A stretch of DNA of 64,000 bases. Origin: Gnetum montanum. Lineage: Eukaryota > Streptophyta > Gnetopsida > Gnetales > Gnetaceae. The stretch spans positions 376,901 through 440,900 of the forward strand of contig MNCI01015611.1 of NCBI GenBank assembly GCA_015680685.1, given 5' to 3'. The notes under the pieces are model-generated. The model was given only the letters and a program-made list of their open reading frames with translations. It was not told the origin of the DNA and did no database searches. The stretch's first letter is position 1; each line of letters begins with the position of its first letter. This document shows positions 11,036 through 22,723 of the stretch, piece after piece. The translations under genes and the position numbers were made by a program.

Positions 11036-13000
11036 TACCCACACGACTAAATAAAAACTCGTCCTCAAGTGAAGAAGAGGAAGAACAAGTTCTTTACAAT
11101 ATAACATATTGGGTAGGTATGGGATTATTGACTGACATGACAAACTAACTCAGATAAAATAGACATACAAACTTTGACTACCCAAGTGTATGAAATTACA
11201 ATTTGTATAACATTGGGTGTTCATGAGAAGAGGAGTGAACACCCTAGAGAATATTGAAATCCAATACCTCTTGGCAAAAAGAAAATGAGAGAGAGAAAAG
11301 ATCCTTCAATCACAAACGGTCCTCATTGTGTGGTATTGCTGCATCATCCTTGGTGAAGATAGTCCCACTTCTAGTCCATGCTTCCCACTGCAATCACAAC
11401 AGGATCATGAATTAGTATGTAATGTATAACACATAGTGATTAAATGTCTTGTCTCATCAATGGTTACACTCAGTAAAGTTGTGATTGTGGTAGATTGATT
11501 TCTTTAAGTAGTGTTAGCAAGAAGGCTAACAAATAAGGTAAAATAGATAAGTGGTCCACTAGATTGGAAAAACATTTAACACAAGGAAATATTTGAAGAG
11601 GGTATAAGAATTCACAATAATAAAAAGAAAAGTTCACTTGAAAATTATTGTGAAAATGTACACAATTGGATGTCATTGATGAGATAAATAAAAAGGAATT
11701 TGATTATGAAAATGTCTAAGGGTAAAGACCTTAACTAGTCCAACCAAAATATATGCAAGTGGGTTCTCCCCAAAGCAAGCATAGGTCTTTTATGCCCTTC
11801 CATAACTTCAAACCAAAGAGTTCGCAGGCTCTATGGATAATTAATGGTTACATAAGGTTAAGTACAAAAACCTGAAAGTCACTAACTACGAATTCTGACA
11901 CATCAAAACTAGGACATTGAACCAAAACATGAAATCGACAGTGAGGTGGAACATGAAAAGCATAGATGGACAAGAGAGAGTATGTGTGGAATGGAGTTCT
12001 TAATTGCAATCACATGAAGTCCTTTGTGCATTTTGTGGTTAAATAACTTGATAGGATCCATCCTTAGTCCAAACAAAAATCAACCACTTTCAATGACTTC
12101 ACATCGACATTCTAGGACCAATCCATCTCTTGAAACACAAAAGTGCTTCCACAGAACAACCATCATTCCAAATCAGAAAAGAAGTAGGAAGTAAGGAAGG
12201 GCCTTAGTTAGAGGAGGTGAGACCTATAATTAGTGCGTGTAGCTCATTTATTCTATATAAGGGATGTTCTTTGAATTTCCATTGTATTTTTTCTTTATTT
12301 TTTTTAAATTTGGAACCACACCGTGCAAAGACACATGCATTTATTTTGTCCAAGGGATGTGCTTTGAATCCTCATCTTTTTTTTTTCTTGATGAGAACCA
12401 CACCATGCAAGGACTTATTCAACTTCCTTTATTGATTGGCATGAAATGGTAAGAAATTCATGGAAACATAGATGCACCTAGGCAGTTAGAAAAGTACAAA
12501 GAATACCAAATCCTCTTGAAGCCATATCCTATTCAATCCTTTGAATCCTTCCTAATTCTGGAAACTATCAAAGTCAAAAATTTATTAAAATTTTATTAAT
12601 CAAAAAGGGACTGCATGTTTCCAAAACAAGGAAAACCATAGAGTGTGTGGATGGATGGATTTTGTGGCCTCACTACCTATTACATGAAAAAGAATCCATG
12701 TCCTAATTATTTGTAACAAAATTCAAAGCTAGAAACTAGACACCAACAATCAAATAACAAAAATAGTACATACTACCATCAAGTAATGCATTACCAATGT
12801 ACCTAGCACTTATTAACAAAAAGTTATAAAATCACACCAAATAAAAGAAAATATAGAAGAAATTGTAAATTATTCAAAAATATCAAATTTACTAACGATG
12901 TTGTAAACCAAAAATTAGAAAAGATTAATAACATAAAAACAAAAGATGTAAAACAAAAAATTATAAAATAAAAAATGTGTAAAACAAAAAAGTTGAAAAA
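11036..13000 (-). other. 3' non-coding region of element D
   Basis: About 2 kb between integrase and the 3' LTR. It ends in the reverse of the conserved GAGGACGAGTTTTTATTTAG plus G-rich tract. Short segments match the 3' regions of A (33.07-35.0 kb) and C (56.3-58.5 kb), including the words around GTGGAAATTCAAAGCACACC. No gene seen. A T-rich run lies at 12373-12389. Confidence 0.6.
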
Positions 13001-13169
13001 CTATGAAGCCGCTTAAATGATTAGCATGGTTGGCCATCTCCCCCACAGCTAAGTTGAAAGAAGGAGATATAAAATATGGAGCATGGTTGTCCATTAAATG
13101 AGGTGTTTGTTGTGTTAGCTGGTGTATGCTCACAGAAAGGCTTAATTTATTGGATGTTGACCAGCTATT

Positions 13170-14943
13170 TCTTATTTGGGCTCTCACGTTTATAGATCAT
13201 CATGACCCCTAAAGAAAAAGTTTCATGAAGGATATAAGGTCCTTCCCACAACATTTGGAACTTAGTTTGTTGAGGTACATGTGTGAGGTTCCATTAGAGA
13301 ACCTTATCTCCTAGTTGAGATTTATCTTTTCTAATTTTTAGGTCATGATGCTTTTTGTTATAAGCCTTGTGGAACTCATTAGATGATAAGGCCACTAATC
13401 AATTTTCATCTAGCAGGTTGAGATTTATTAGTATTTCCTTTCAGGCTAAACTTAAGTCAAGGTCAAGGTCCCAAGTTGTTAAAAGTATATAGAGTTCAAA
13501 TTGAATAGGAAGTGTTGGTAGTTTGCCATACACAAGCTCATAGGGAGAGTAGCCTATAGGAAGTTTCCAAGTTGAGGAATAGGCCCAAAGGGCATTGTTG
13601 AATTTTGTGCTCTAGTCATTCCTATACTTGCTAACAATTCTTGTTCGTGTTATTCTGATTTCCCTATTGGTAACCTTAGGTTGACCATTAGCTTGAGGAC
13701 GGTAAGGTGTTGTGAGTTTGTGTTCAACCCCTAAGCATTACATGAACTTCCAAAAAGTAGTGCCTATAAAATGAGTTTCATTATCAAAAATGAATGCATG
13801 TGGCACACCAAACCTATTTACAACATTTTTTTGTACAAATCGAGTAGCAATGGAGGATGTACAGTTGATGATGACTACTACTTCTTCCCATTTTGTACAA
13901 TATTCAACAACAACTATGATGTATGCCTTTTTATTTAACATGGGCATGATCAGACCAATGAAATCAATGCCCCAAATGTCAAATGGTTCTAATAGTTGAA
14001 TATATTATTGAGGTCCCTCCATTTGAGTAGTCATTCCACCATTTCATTGGCATCATGCACAAGAGCAAATAAAATGATGAGCATTCCTAAAGAATGTTGG
14101 CTAGTAGTACCCTACCATTACGATTTTAATGGCCATGCATCTCCCAACATAGTGTCCTCCACAAGGACCTTCATGAGCATCTTAGAAAGTGCATAGTTGA
14201 TTGGTATTAGGGACACACCAATGAACCAGACCATCAATGCACACCTTGTAAAGATGTCCATTGATCTCCATGAAGTGCTTTACCTAGTGAAAAGCTTATT
14301 GTTTCCTTTAGTGGTCCAACCCTTGTGGCATCTCTTAAGTGAGAAGATAGTTGAGAATGTTATCATATTTTGGTTTATTAGGAATTTGTTTAGTTATTGC
14401 TCTAGCAAAGAGGTGTTCACCAGGAAATGTATCAAATAATGAGTTTTTATCCTCTTTGTTAGTGACCACATTCTTAGTGCCCCTTTGATCTACCATTGTA
14501 AGATCAAATTCCTGCAAGATCACCAGCCACCATATGACACAAGGGCTCACTATTGGTTTTTTTATTAGGAAGCACATGGCACTATGGTCTATGTGCACAA
14601 ACACCTTATATCCAAGCATATAATTCCTAAACTTCTTGAAAGCAAACACCACCATCATCAATTCATTTTCTATAGTGGTGTAGTTCAATTGTGCACCCAC
14701 AATGCCTTGGTTGGTGTAGTGGATGTAGTATGGATGTTTCTTGTCATCTAACTACATCAGCACAGCTTCCAAAGCATAATTTGATACATCCATTATGATG
14801 TGAAATGGTCTAGAATAGCTTGATGCTTGTAGGATTGGGGTTGCTATAAGCTTTTCCTCCAGTTGTTAGAATGCTTGTTCACACACTACAGTCCAAATAA
14901 GGGGAGCATTTTTCTTTGTTAGCTTGACCAATGGTTTTGTGAT
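13170..14943 (-). pseudogene. RNase H and integrase remnant of element D pol
   Basis: Reading leftward from 14943, RNase H motifs come first: KPLVKLTKKNAPLIW, then FHIIMDVSNYALEAVL near 14.8 kb and YTTIENELMMVVFAFKKFRN near 14.65 kb. Integrase follows: a damaged His/Cys segment (FFRNAHHFICSCA), WGIDFIGLIMPM (first catalytic Asp), FVQKNVVNRFGVPHAFIFDN (second Asp region) and YRPQANGQPKVTNREI. The Glu expected in GQxExxNR is Lys (GQPKVTN), and several stops interrupt. These enzymes would degrade the RNA of the hybrid and insert the cDNA. The segment continues the RT segment at 35831-36825 across element A. Confidence 0.85.
14939..14943. other. Target site duplication of element A, left copy
   Basis: GTGAT directly before the 5' LTR of A. 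The identical GTGAT follows the 3' LTR at 35826-35830. Confidence 0.9.
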
Positions 14944-15740
14944 TGATGAGCTGCAATATTGCATCCACCCCTGCAATATCGCATACGTGATATCACAGCC
15001 TGTCGAAACATCTATAAATAAGAGGCTACTTTCCCTATTTTAGGCATCTAGAATTAGACCCTTAACCAAACTATAGCAATTTTACCATTCCAAAGTTAGA
15101 ATAATTTCCATGTGCCCATAGTAGGAGTCTCAAAGTGAATGGATCTTTATTCGAGCAAATTGCACCTAAGCACACATTTGTATATAGCAATAAAGACAAA
15201 CTTTCTAATAAACCTTGCAACATGCAGACTAAGATAATTAGGATTTAATTATTGTTAAATGTTTAAATTCTTTCCTAGATAATTAATCTCTCTCAACCCT
15301 TGACTCTCCTAGTTAAGTGCACTCAGTACGTCCACTTCGAGCACATGTGTAACGCTTGGTAACCTAGTAACAAGTAGCGTTTGGTAATCCCAGCAGCGTT
15401 GCACTCATTCAGGGTGTGTATGGCAAGTGGGAACGGATACTAGTGCTAGGATGATTAGAACTTAGTTAGTTAATAGTTAATGAAAGTTAGTCAATTAGTT
15501 CTCTTCACCTTCCCCATTAGCATAGGACATTAAAAAGATAAAAGATATAAAAATCATATACCTCAAGCTTACTTAACCATACAATAATGACAATACAAGT
15601 AAGTTTGGGAAGACAACGATTGATTAACCTTAAGTGTTCTATTAGGGAATACAAGCAGTTAGTCCTTGGAGTTTGACCAGATCATGCATGAAACACTCAT
15701 ATTCGTATGGTTGAGTGTAGGGGTACCTCACCACTCATCA
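14944..15740 (+). repeat. 5' LTR of element A
   Basis: 797 bp, TGATGAGC to CTCATCA. It pairs with 35000-35825. The difference in length is mostly at the start, where the 3' LTR keeps an extra GCGATATCGC-type palindrome. A TATA box is at 15012-15020. Confidence 0.92.
15012..15020 (+). promoter_or_regulatory. TATA box in the 5' LTR of A
   Basis: CTATAAATA about 70 bp into the LTR. The same box is present in the 3' LTR at about 35096-35104. Equivalent boxes occur in the LTRs of C (52728), F (42534) and G (44253). Confidence 0.55.
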
Positions 15741-15760
15741 TTGGCACCGTTGCTAGGGAC
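15741..15760 (+). other. Primer binding site of element A
   Basis: TTGGCACCGTTGCTAGGGAC directly after the LTR. It resembles the primer site of Athila-type elements, as I recall it. Confidence 0.75.
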
Positions 15761-15800
15761 TAAGTTGTTTGTGCGCTATGTAGAACATAGGAAATCATTC

Positions 15801-16750
15801 ATATCGTTGGGAGCTAGAATGAACCCTTAGGGTTGATTAACAGAAAAATAAGATAATGGTAAATAGCATGCTGAACAAGACAAAAATTTCTTCTTCTTTG
15901 CACAAAAGCACTTCACTGCCTAGGAACAACACAAGAGACAGTTGGCGGCACAACATATGTAACCAAGATCCACCAGTTCCTTAACAATTCTGTGTGGTAT
16001 ATATTCATCATGATGAATATGTACCTAACTTTACCTTTATTCTGCATCAACATGAACAACTACGTTGGAGAGACTTGAAGGGTAGCATAGTGTTGCCTCT
16101 AGACCGAGCAGTCCCCAACATGCTCCTCCGTGCTCTTCCACGAATAGGCATGTCACAGTTATACGTGGAATACATTGCATGTGATTATAACACAAGGGAC
16201 TACCATCCCACAGAAGCGCAACGTCAAAGGAACTTGTGACAGGAGAGATACTATACATCATTGAAGGGCAAAGGCATATCGTTGGGAGCTAGAATGAACC
16301 CTTAGGGTTGATCAATAGAAAAATAAGATAACGGTAAATAGCATGCCAAACAAGACAAAAATTTCTTCTTCTTTGCACAAAAGCACTTCACTACCTAGGA
16401 ACAACATAAGAGATAGTTGGCAGCACAACATATGTAACCAAGATCCACCAGTTCCTTAACAATTCTGTGTGGTATATATTCATCATGATGAATATGTACC
16501 TGACTTTACCTTTATTCTGCATCAAGATGAACAACTACGTTAGAGAGACTTGAAGGGTAACATAGTATTACCTCTAGATCGAGTAGTCCCCAACATGCTC
16601 CTCTGTGCTCTTACACGAATAGGCATGTCACAGTTATATGTGGAATACATTGCATGTGATTATGACATAAGGGACTACCATCCCATAGAAGCGCAACGTC
16701 AAAGAGACTTGCGACAAGAGAGATACTATACATCATTGAAGGGCAAAGGC
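15801..16750 (+). repeat. 475-bp tandem duplication of the leader and gag start in A
   Basis: Positions 15801-16275 and 16276-16750 are near-identical direct copies. Each begins ATATCGTTGG and ends at GGGCAAAGGC, and they differ by scattered substitutions. The duplication includes the leader, the gag start and about the first 120 codons of gag. Confidence 0.93.
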
Positions 16751-19700
16751 CCCCATAACGCTCCACCCATCTTAAGAGAAATTTAGGGTGATGAACCTAT
16801 TTCAATAAGTTCTCCATAAAACGATGTTCCCCCTCCTAACAATGGTGAGGAGGTGGTGTATCAGAACCTTCACTCTACAATTCACAACCCTGGTTCTGAT
16901 CCCCACAAACACCAAGTGTTCAACAAGGGCACACAAATACATGATAAGGGCAGGCAGTTTGATTGTAATCACGATTGGGGCTAAGACCACTGAAAAGAAG
17001 GTAGGAAACATCATCGTGACAATGGTTCTCCTTCCTCTTCACCTTCATTTTCACACTTACCCTCTCCTTCAATATCAGGATGGTGTCATAGGGAACATAA
17101 CCATGAGGATAAGGGTAAAAAGGGTGAGAAATCTCAATGAGAAAGTTGAGAACGAGGATGAGGGTATTCTAGAGAATCATGGCATGGAAGAAGGGAGAGT
17201 AGGGAACCGCGTAGACATCATAGATGCTACGAACGAAATGACCATGAAGAACCCCTACTTGCAACCTAAATCATGTTAGACATCACAGAGGCTATAAGAA
17301 TATCCATAAGGCACCAAAAAGATAGCAAGATCAAGAGACTAGACAATGCTGATCCTCAGAACCACTTACAAGCATTTCATGATGCATGTGCCTTGCAAAA
17401 CATTGAGAACAAGTGGCAAAAATTAAAGTTGTTCCCAAGGATATTGATGAAAGAAGTGGAAAGTTGGTATCGGTCCTTAGAACTAGAATCCATTCGAAGG
17501 TGGAGTACGATGATAAAACTGTTTAATGATAAATATCAAACGTACTCCCAGATGTCTAACCTATGAAGGAAAATCTAAGGATGGAAGCAAGGAAATCACG
17601 AACCCTTGGATGCTTCCATGGATCATTATTATGCATTGTTACATTGTTGCCTGGGCTATGGTTACTCGCAACAGGATCAACTGCGTCATCTCATAGATGG
17701 ACTTAGGCATTAAACAAGGAGAACCCTTGGAATGTATGCCCAAGGGAGATTATCAGAGCTTAGGTCCCATTAGGTTCATAGATTGTTGGATCAAGTAGCT
17801 AAGGAAGAAGGAGAGCTATGTAAGAGAGAAAGTGCAGAAGAGTACAACCACAATCCTTCCCTCCGAAAAAGGGGAGTGAGATTCTATGAGGAGAAGGAAG
17901 AGTCACTACTCAAAGAGATGGTCAATAGGAAAACCTTGCTACTCCAAAAATTAACAATAGAAATGTCGACAAAGGTAGAACAAATGTGGGACTCCTTGGA
18001 TAGTAGATTTGAAACCGTTCTCAAAATCGTAGAGGAGTCTAAGGAGCGAAGTAGTGACTATGACAAAAAGAAAAAAAGGGATTTGGACCATGCACATAAC
18101 AAAAGGGTAAAATGGCCATCACCGAAGAGGTTATGGATTCTGATATAGACAATGATGGTGGATGTGAGATATGTCAGTATGACCATCCTAAGGGGTGTTG
18201 CCCAGTAATCTCACATCTGCAAGAATTTGAGGTGTATGTAGTTAACCCACGACTTAACAAATGACAAGCACCCCGATGGTTACCTTATCCTCAAGGTAAC
18301 CCAAGGCAATTCCACCAACCTTTAATGTATTACCCAAGTGGAACTCCACCACAACCTATTGAGCAATACTAGTAGTGGCAATACCCACAATCATGGGGAA
18401 TGCCATTGCCAAGGCAACAATATCCTTACCAGCAACCAAATTCATATGGCTATTATGTGCAGTAACCAATCTCTCCATGTGACTCTATTGGCCATGTGAC
18501 ACCACAAAGTCACTACCAAGCTCAAGAGTATTATAGGACTCCTTCTCTTAGGAGAGACAACCCATAGACATACCATCCTCCAAATCCATCTGCAACTCTC
18601 ACGCTGATAGCTCCACTACCACCTGCTCCAAAAATGCAAGGGGAACTCCCCACTCAACCGCAGCAACGCAATGCTATGAGAGTTGTAAACCTTCAACCCA
18701 CTGTTGGTTCTAATAATGACACAAAGAGAAGACCTTTCTTCAAAACCAATAGTCTAACCAAGCTCTCACAACCACAAGCAGTTGAGCCTCAAAATGCTTC
18801 CCCATCAAAAAAGGCTTCAGAGCTCCCTTCAAATCAAAAGCAGAGCTCAATGTACATGGTTATGTTAACGCATGCCATTACTGACTAGATTAAGGAGGTC
18901 CACCTTCTCAGGAAATTCTTTGACCCCGGAAGCACTTTAATATATCTCCAAGTCGCTAGGAATGAACCTTGTAAAGCTCTTCTAGACTCAGGATTTGGAG
19001 TCAACTTAATATCACAAGACATGTATAAAGCCTAGAACCTGTCTCCACTAAAGAAGAGCAATATTCACTTAGAGCTAACTAACCAGTCCATCACTGTTCC
19101 CTTAGGACTAGTGGAGGACATCGGTACCACTGTGGGTGGGTGGTCATACCCAGCTAATTTCCTAGTGATACAAGTAAACAATGACAAAGGGGACTTCCCA
19201 ATGATAATGGGAAGGGCATGGCTAAGTACCATAAATGCATGCCTAAGAATCCACGATCTTTCCATAGAAATATCTAAGGACAAAAATTTTGGGAAGATCG
19301 AGAAGAAGAAAGTTTCATGCATCACATACAGTGATACAGAGGGTGATGGCATACAGGGACGTTCAGCATTGCTTGCATGCAACTGGTGTGCCCAAGAAGT
19401 TAACATACAAAAGTGCATGTATGTAGCAACCACACAACAAGAAAACACCCAGTGGTTGATAGCTAATCAGAGGAGCAACTCACCAACATGCATGGAACTA
19501 ACTAGGGGAACAACTTGCGCCCATGTCGAAAGCATAGATACATTGGAGCAAGAGTGTCACCAACTTCCAACCTGTAACCTAAAAACATCAATAGGAAGAA
19601 GCTGGGAATTTCCAAAACCTTCAAAAAATGCTCTGATAAGAAATTACTAGTCAATGTGCAACAGCCTAAACCTTACCATGAATCTAGAATGGTCAATGCG

Positions 19701-19783
19701 CATTGCACATCGGAGAGAGGACAACCTTGCTCATTATTTCGGATCTCCTCCCTTCAACTCAGTCATGGGGGAGATGGCCACCT
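15886..19783 (+). pseudogene. Gag-protease remnant of element A
   Basis: The gag start expected from B, C and D is ATT here (15886-15888, and 16361-16363 in the duplicate). The N-terminal part contains RDLKGSIVLPLDRAVPNMLL. The gag core is at 17273-17566, with NHLQAFHDACALQNIENKW, LKLFPRILMKEVESWYRSLE and STMIKLFNDKYQTYS. A Cys/His cluster (CEICQYDHPKGCC) lies at about 18163-18201, then a P/Q/Y-rich stretch to about 18.6 kb. Protease at 18965-19040 reads CKALLDSGFGVNLI with DSG intact, and IMGRAWL follows at 19207. The part after protease is open at 19111-19650. Multiple stops are present. The tail FNSVMGEMATY ends at the insertion site of E. Confidence 0.82.
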
Positions 19784-19788
19784 ATACT
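19784..19788. other. Target site duplication of element E, left copy
   Basis: ATACT before the left LTR of E. The identical ATACT follows the right LTR at 33067-33071. Confidence 0.9.
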
Positions 19789-20471
19789 TGTAATGACGGA
19801 AAACGTCGGCAGCTGGAAAATACCGACCGAATTTCTGGCGTACACAGTTTTAGCCATGGATCCACACGAGGGCTATGCTGGAGAAAGCGAATCCGTGGCA
19901 CCCTGAACGGTCTTGTCGATCAGACAGGGACTTACGGGTCAGTAAAACAATGCAAAGTGCGTAAAAGAAAGTGATCTGATTCGAGGAGCCGTAAAGCAAG
20001 GGGAAAACGATTGCAACGGTGATAATGCTAAACACGATGAAAGGAGGTTGACATAAGAGAAGCTCGTAGCTTCAAGATCTGCGCTTTGACTTAAAAATGT
20101 ATATTTCGTATGAGAAATTACACTGGGGGATCCCCGATTACAGGATGTGAAACAAGCACAAAACAACAAGCAAACGGTCTAAACAGAAGTCCGATCTACC
20201 TCGTGGGCTAAAGCTGAGATGCAAGGCAGGCCAAGCTTTGACATCTACCGATCAACTGTTTCTGATTGATAGAGTCTTTTCAGAAAAACGATTACTCCTA
20301 TCGCCGGTGCTCAAAGCGAACTGTACTCTGCTTCGGCTGTAAGGTGATGATGTCCCCGATTAACAAAAGCGTTGTCCTCTGTATCTTTGCTCCAAAGTGC
20401 TAAGTGCTCTAGTGCTTAGAAATATGCTTTTGCTTCTCTAATTTGCCAACCTTTGTAACTTTGTCAACTAA

Positions 20472-20482
20472 GGTATTTATAG
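20472..20482 (-). promoter_or_regulatory. TATA box in the E LTR
   Basis: On the minus strand this reads CCTATAAATACC. The right LTR keeps a near-copy at 32271-32280. Transcription in this direction would produce the sense RNA for gag. Confidence 0.55.
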
Positions 20483-20725
20483 GCCGCGACGCTTCATGGA
20501 AAAGGCACAACCCTGATGACGTGGGTCAGGATATTGCAGGCCCTGCTGGCATGATCATTTTAAGTCAGACTGTGACTACGCACAACACGCTTGTTTGCGT
20601 GTTATGCGTGTGAAGAGCAGGTGCATGCTGAGCATGCTTTAATTGCTTTCAGGCTATATTACATTCATTCGCATTGCATTGCGTTATGAGTGTAACCTGG
20701 TGTAAACAATAAGCTCAAAATTGTT

Positions 20726-20921
20726 TTACGCTCACTACGCAACTGTGTGTAACAAAGCGTAAATAATGTGCAACTTACGCTCACTACGCAATTGCGCGTA
20801 ATGAAGCGTAAATAATGTATAAGTTACGCTCACTACGCAGCTGCGCGTAATGAAGCGTAAACAATGTATAAGTTACGCTCACTACGCAACTGCACGTAAT
20901 GAAGCGTAAACAATGTATAAC
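20726..20921. repeat. Four 49-bp palindromic tandem units in the left E LTR
   Basis: Units begin at 20726, 20775, 20824 and 20873. Each starts TTACGCTCACTACGCA and closes near AAGCGTAA, so most of the unit is an inverted repeat that could fold into a hairpin. The right LTR has five units. Confidence 0.93.
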
Positions 20922-21177
20922 TTGAATGATAACATACGCAATGGTACGCACCGCCGCGTAACGAGCGTAAAGACAAGTTAATCATGCGCCATGAGAAAAA
21001 GCGTCAAACTATTGCGCTTCTCTAGACTCTGCCTTTGACTATTTTGGAGCTTATTACGCTCATTACGCTGTCGTGCGTAATAGAGCGTAAACTTGTCCTA
21101 GAACAAAGCTGTTGCACACTCTCGCTTGAATTACGAATCTTTGCCTGAGGTCGACTCGTAATTTTCACGGTGTTTCA

Positions 21178-22264
21178 ATGGCCCCTCTTTGTTGACGGTT
21201 GGAGGGCTTACCCGAAAGACGTCGACAAAGAATGAGAAACCCCGAATTGGCAAAAGTAAGAGCAGCGTTCATCCCTGGCTACTCAAGTGTTGCCCTATCA
21301 ATATGGAAGAGCAAGACTGGCAGGTATGGGAAATAAAGGGGTATAGCTGGAAACAGGTTCGAGGAAGGTGCAAAATGCATTATGGATGGCAAGGGTATGA
21401 AACACGCGGTCAACAGGAATGCTTTCAGATGAGCGTAGCGCGTCAGCCTGAGGTTTCTCTGTTACCGATTATTGCAGGAATGCGTGCAAAAAGGAGCGTT
21501 GCGCATCACCTTTTGTGATGTCTCTGCTAGCGTGAGTGTGGAAAATGAATACTTGCGTATGTGGGTTTTGCGTATGGGAACTGGGTGGTGGGGATGAAGG
21601 AAACAAAAGTTAAGGGTAGAATTGTGCGAGGGATAGACATGCGGAGCTACGTGGTCGGGCAAACTTGAGCAGCCATTTCAACACGCTGTTGTACTTCACC
21701 GCTCAGATGGAACGCACCTTTGGACGACATCCTCCACGGTAAGTAACCTGCAACCGCAAAAGAAAACAGAGGACACCATTGCTCGTGAACCAAAGGCAAG
21801 GTTCTTGAAACCAACAATGTCTGATGTTAGATAAATGAGCTGTAAAGAAGGAGCCAGAGCACGCGGGCGGAGCTGCCAATCCTGATGATTCGGCGCTGCA
21901 TATCTTCGCCAAAAAGGCATCAGACACAGTGCAGCTAACTGGCTGCACCAGGAACCGGCTAGATGAATCTGAGAGGCCGACGTCCGATAGCAATGATTGG
22001 TGGAGATTCCTGGGGCCGTGACTGTCGAGGATTTCATCGGGGCTCTGACTGGCAAGGCTAAACTCCCAGAGGTACCACCACTATAGCGGGTGCGGTGGCG
22101 GCATCTCCGAGGGATCAGTAAGATGCCTCTTTGCTTATCCGAGGAATTAGTAGGATGCCAGCAGGGTGGCGACACTGGGACTATTCCAGTATCACACCTC
22201 GTCTGTTGTGCAGCTGTACAAGAATGATCACGCTCGCTTGGACATGGCAGCGATTTGTACACCC
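21178..22264 (-). other. 3' non-coding region and polypurine tract of element E
   Basis: The minus-strand polypurine tract (AAAGAGGGGCCAT) abuts the LTR at 21178-21190. The rest has open frames on both strands (for example minus 21696-22262), but none shows a known domain or composition that persuades me it is coding. Confidence 0.55.
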
Positions 22265-22688
22265 CATTTTTAAGTCCTGGTAGACTGCCATTACTAGTTT
22301 TAAGTCCCAGCAGACCATGGTCCCAGTTTAAAGTCCGGGCAGACCGAGAGGCGCTAGTTTTACGTCGTAGTGGACGGTGGTAAGGCTAGTTTATGGTCTC
22401 AGCAGACCGTGCTGTGGATGTCAGTTTTATGTCATGACCCAGGGATAGATCTATGCTAGTTTTACGTCTCAGCAGACGGCTATTTACCTGTGCTAGTTTA
22501 GCGTCGTGGCGGACGCGTGCAAAAGATGCCAGTTTTTCGTCTTGGTAGACCTGTACAACACTGCCAGTTTTACGTCGTAGCGGATGGTCACGACTCGCCA
22601 GTTTAGCGTCATGGCGGACGCGTGCAAGGCATGCCAGTTTTACGTCGTAGCAGACGATGGGTGCCAGTTTTACGTCGTAGCGGACGAG
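22265..22688. repeat. Tandem array of about 13 units in the E 3' region
   Basis: Units with the core AGTTTTACGTCGTAGCGGACG recur every 29-37 bp, starting near 22266, 22295, 22324, 22354, 22387, 22421, 22456, 22493, 22530, 22565, 22599, 22634 and 22663. The core is well kept and the spacers vary. The array lies between the integrase stop and the 3' LTR, where Tat-lineage elements are known to hold hypervariable tandem repeats. Confidence 0.9.
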
Positions 22689-22723
22689 TACTGTCATACC
22701 TGCTGTCGACACCGTAGATGCTG

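Larger units (their letters stand above)
19789..21177 (-). repeat. 3' LTR of element E (left copy)
   Basis: 1389 bp, TGTAATGACGG to GGTGTTTCA on the plus strand, TG...CA ends. It contains four copies of a 49-bp palindromic unit (20726-20921). It matches the right LTR from 20083 onward; the first 294 bp fall in the gap of the right LTR. Confidence 0.92.

Noticed and set aside
21696-22262. 188-codon minus-strand open frame in the 3' region of E
   Set aside because: The length is possible by chance in GC-rich DNA. No recognisable domain, and it lies after the integrase stop and next to the polypurine tract.
22386-22712. Minus-strand open frame with a repeated VRHDAKLA-type motif
   Set aside because: Translation of the tandem array at 22265-22688; the protein repeat follows from the DNA repeat.
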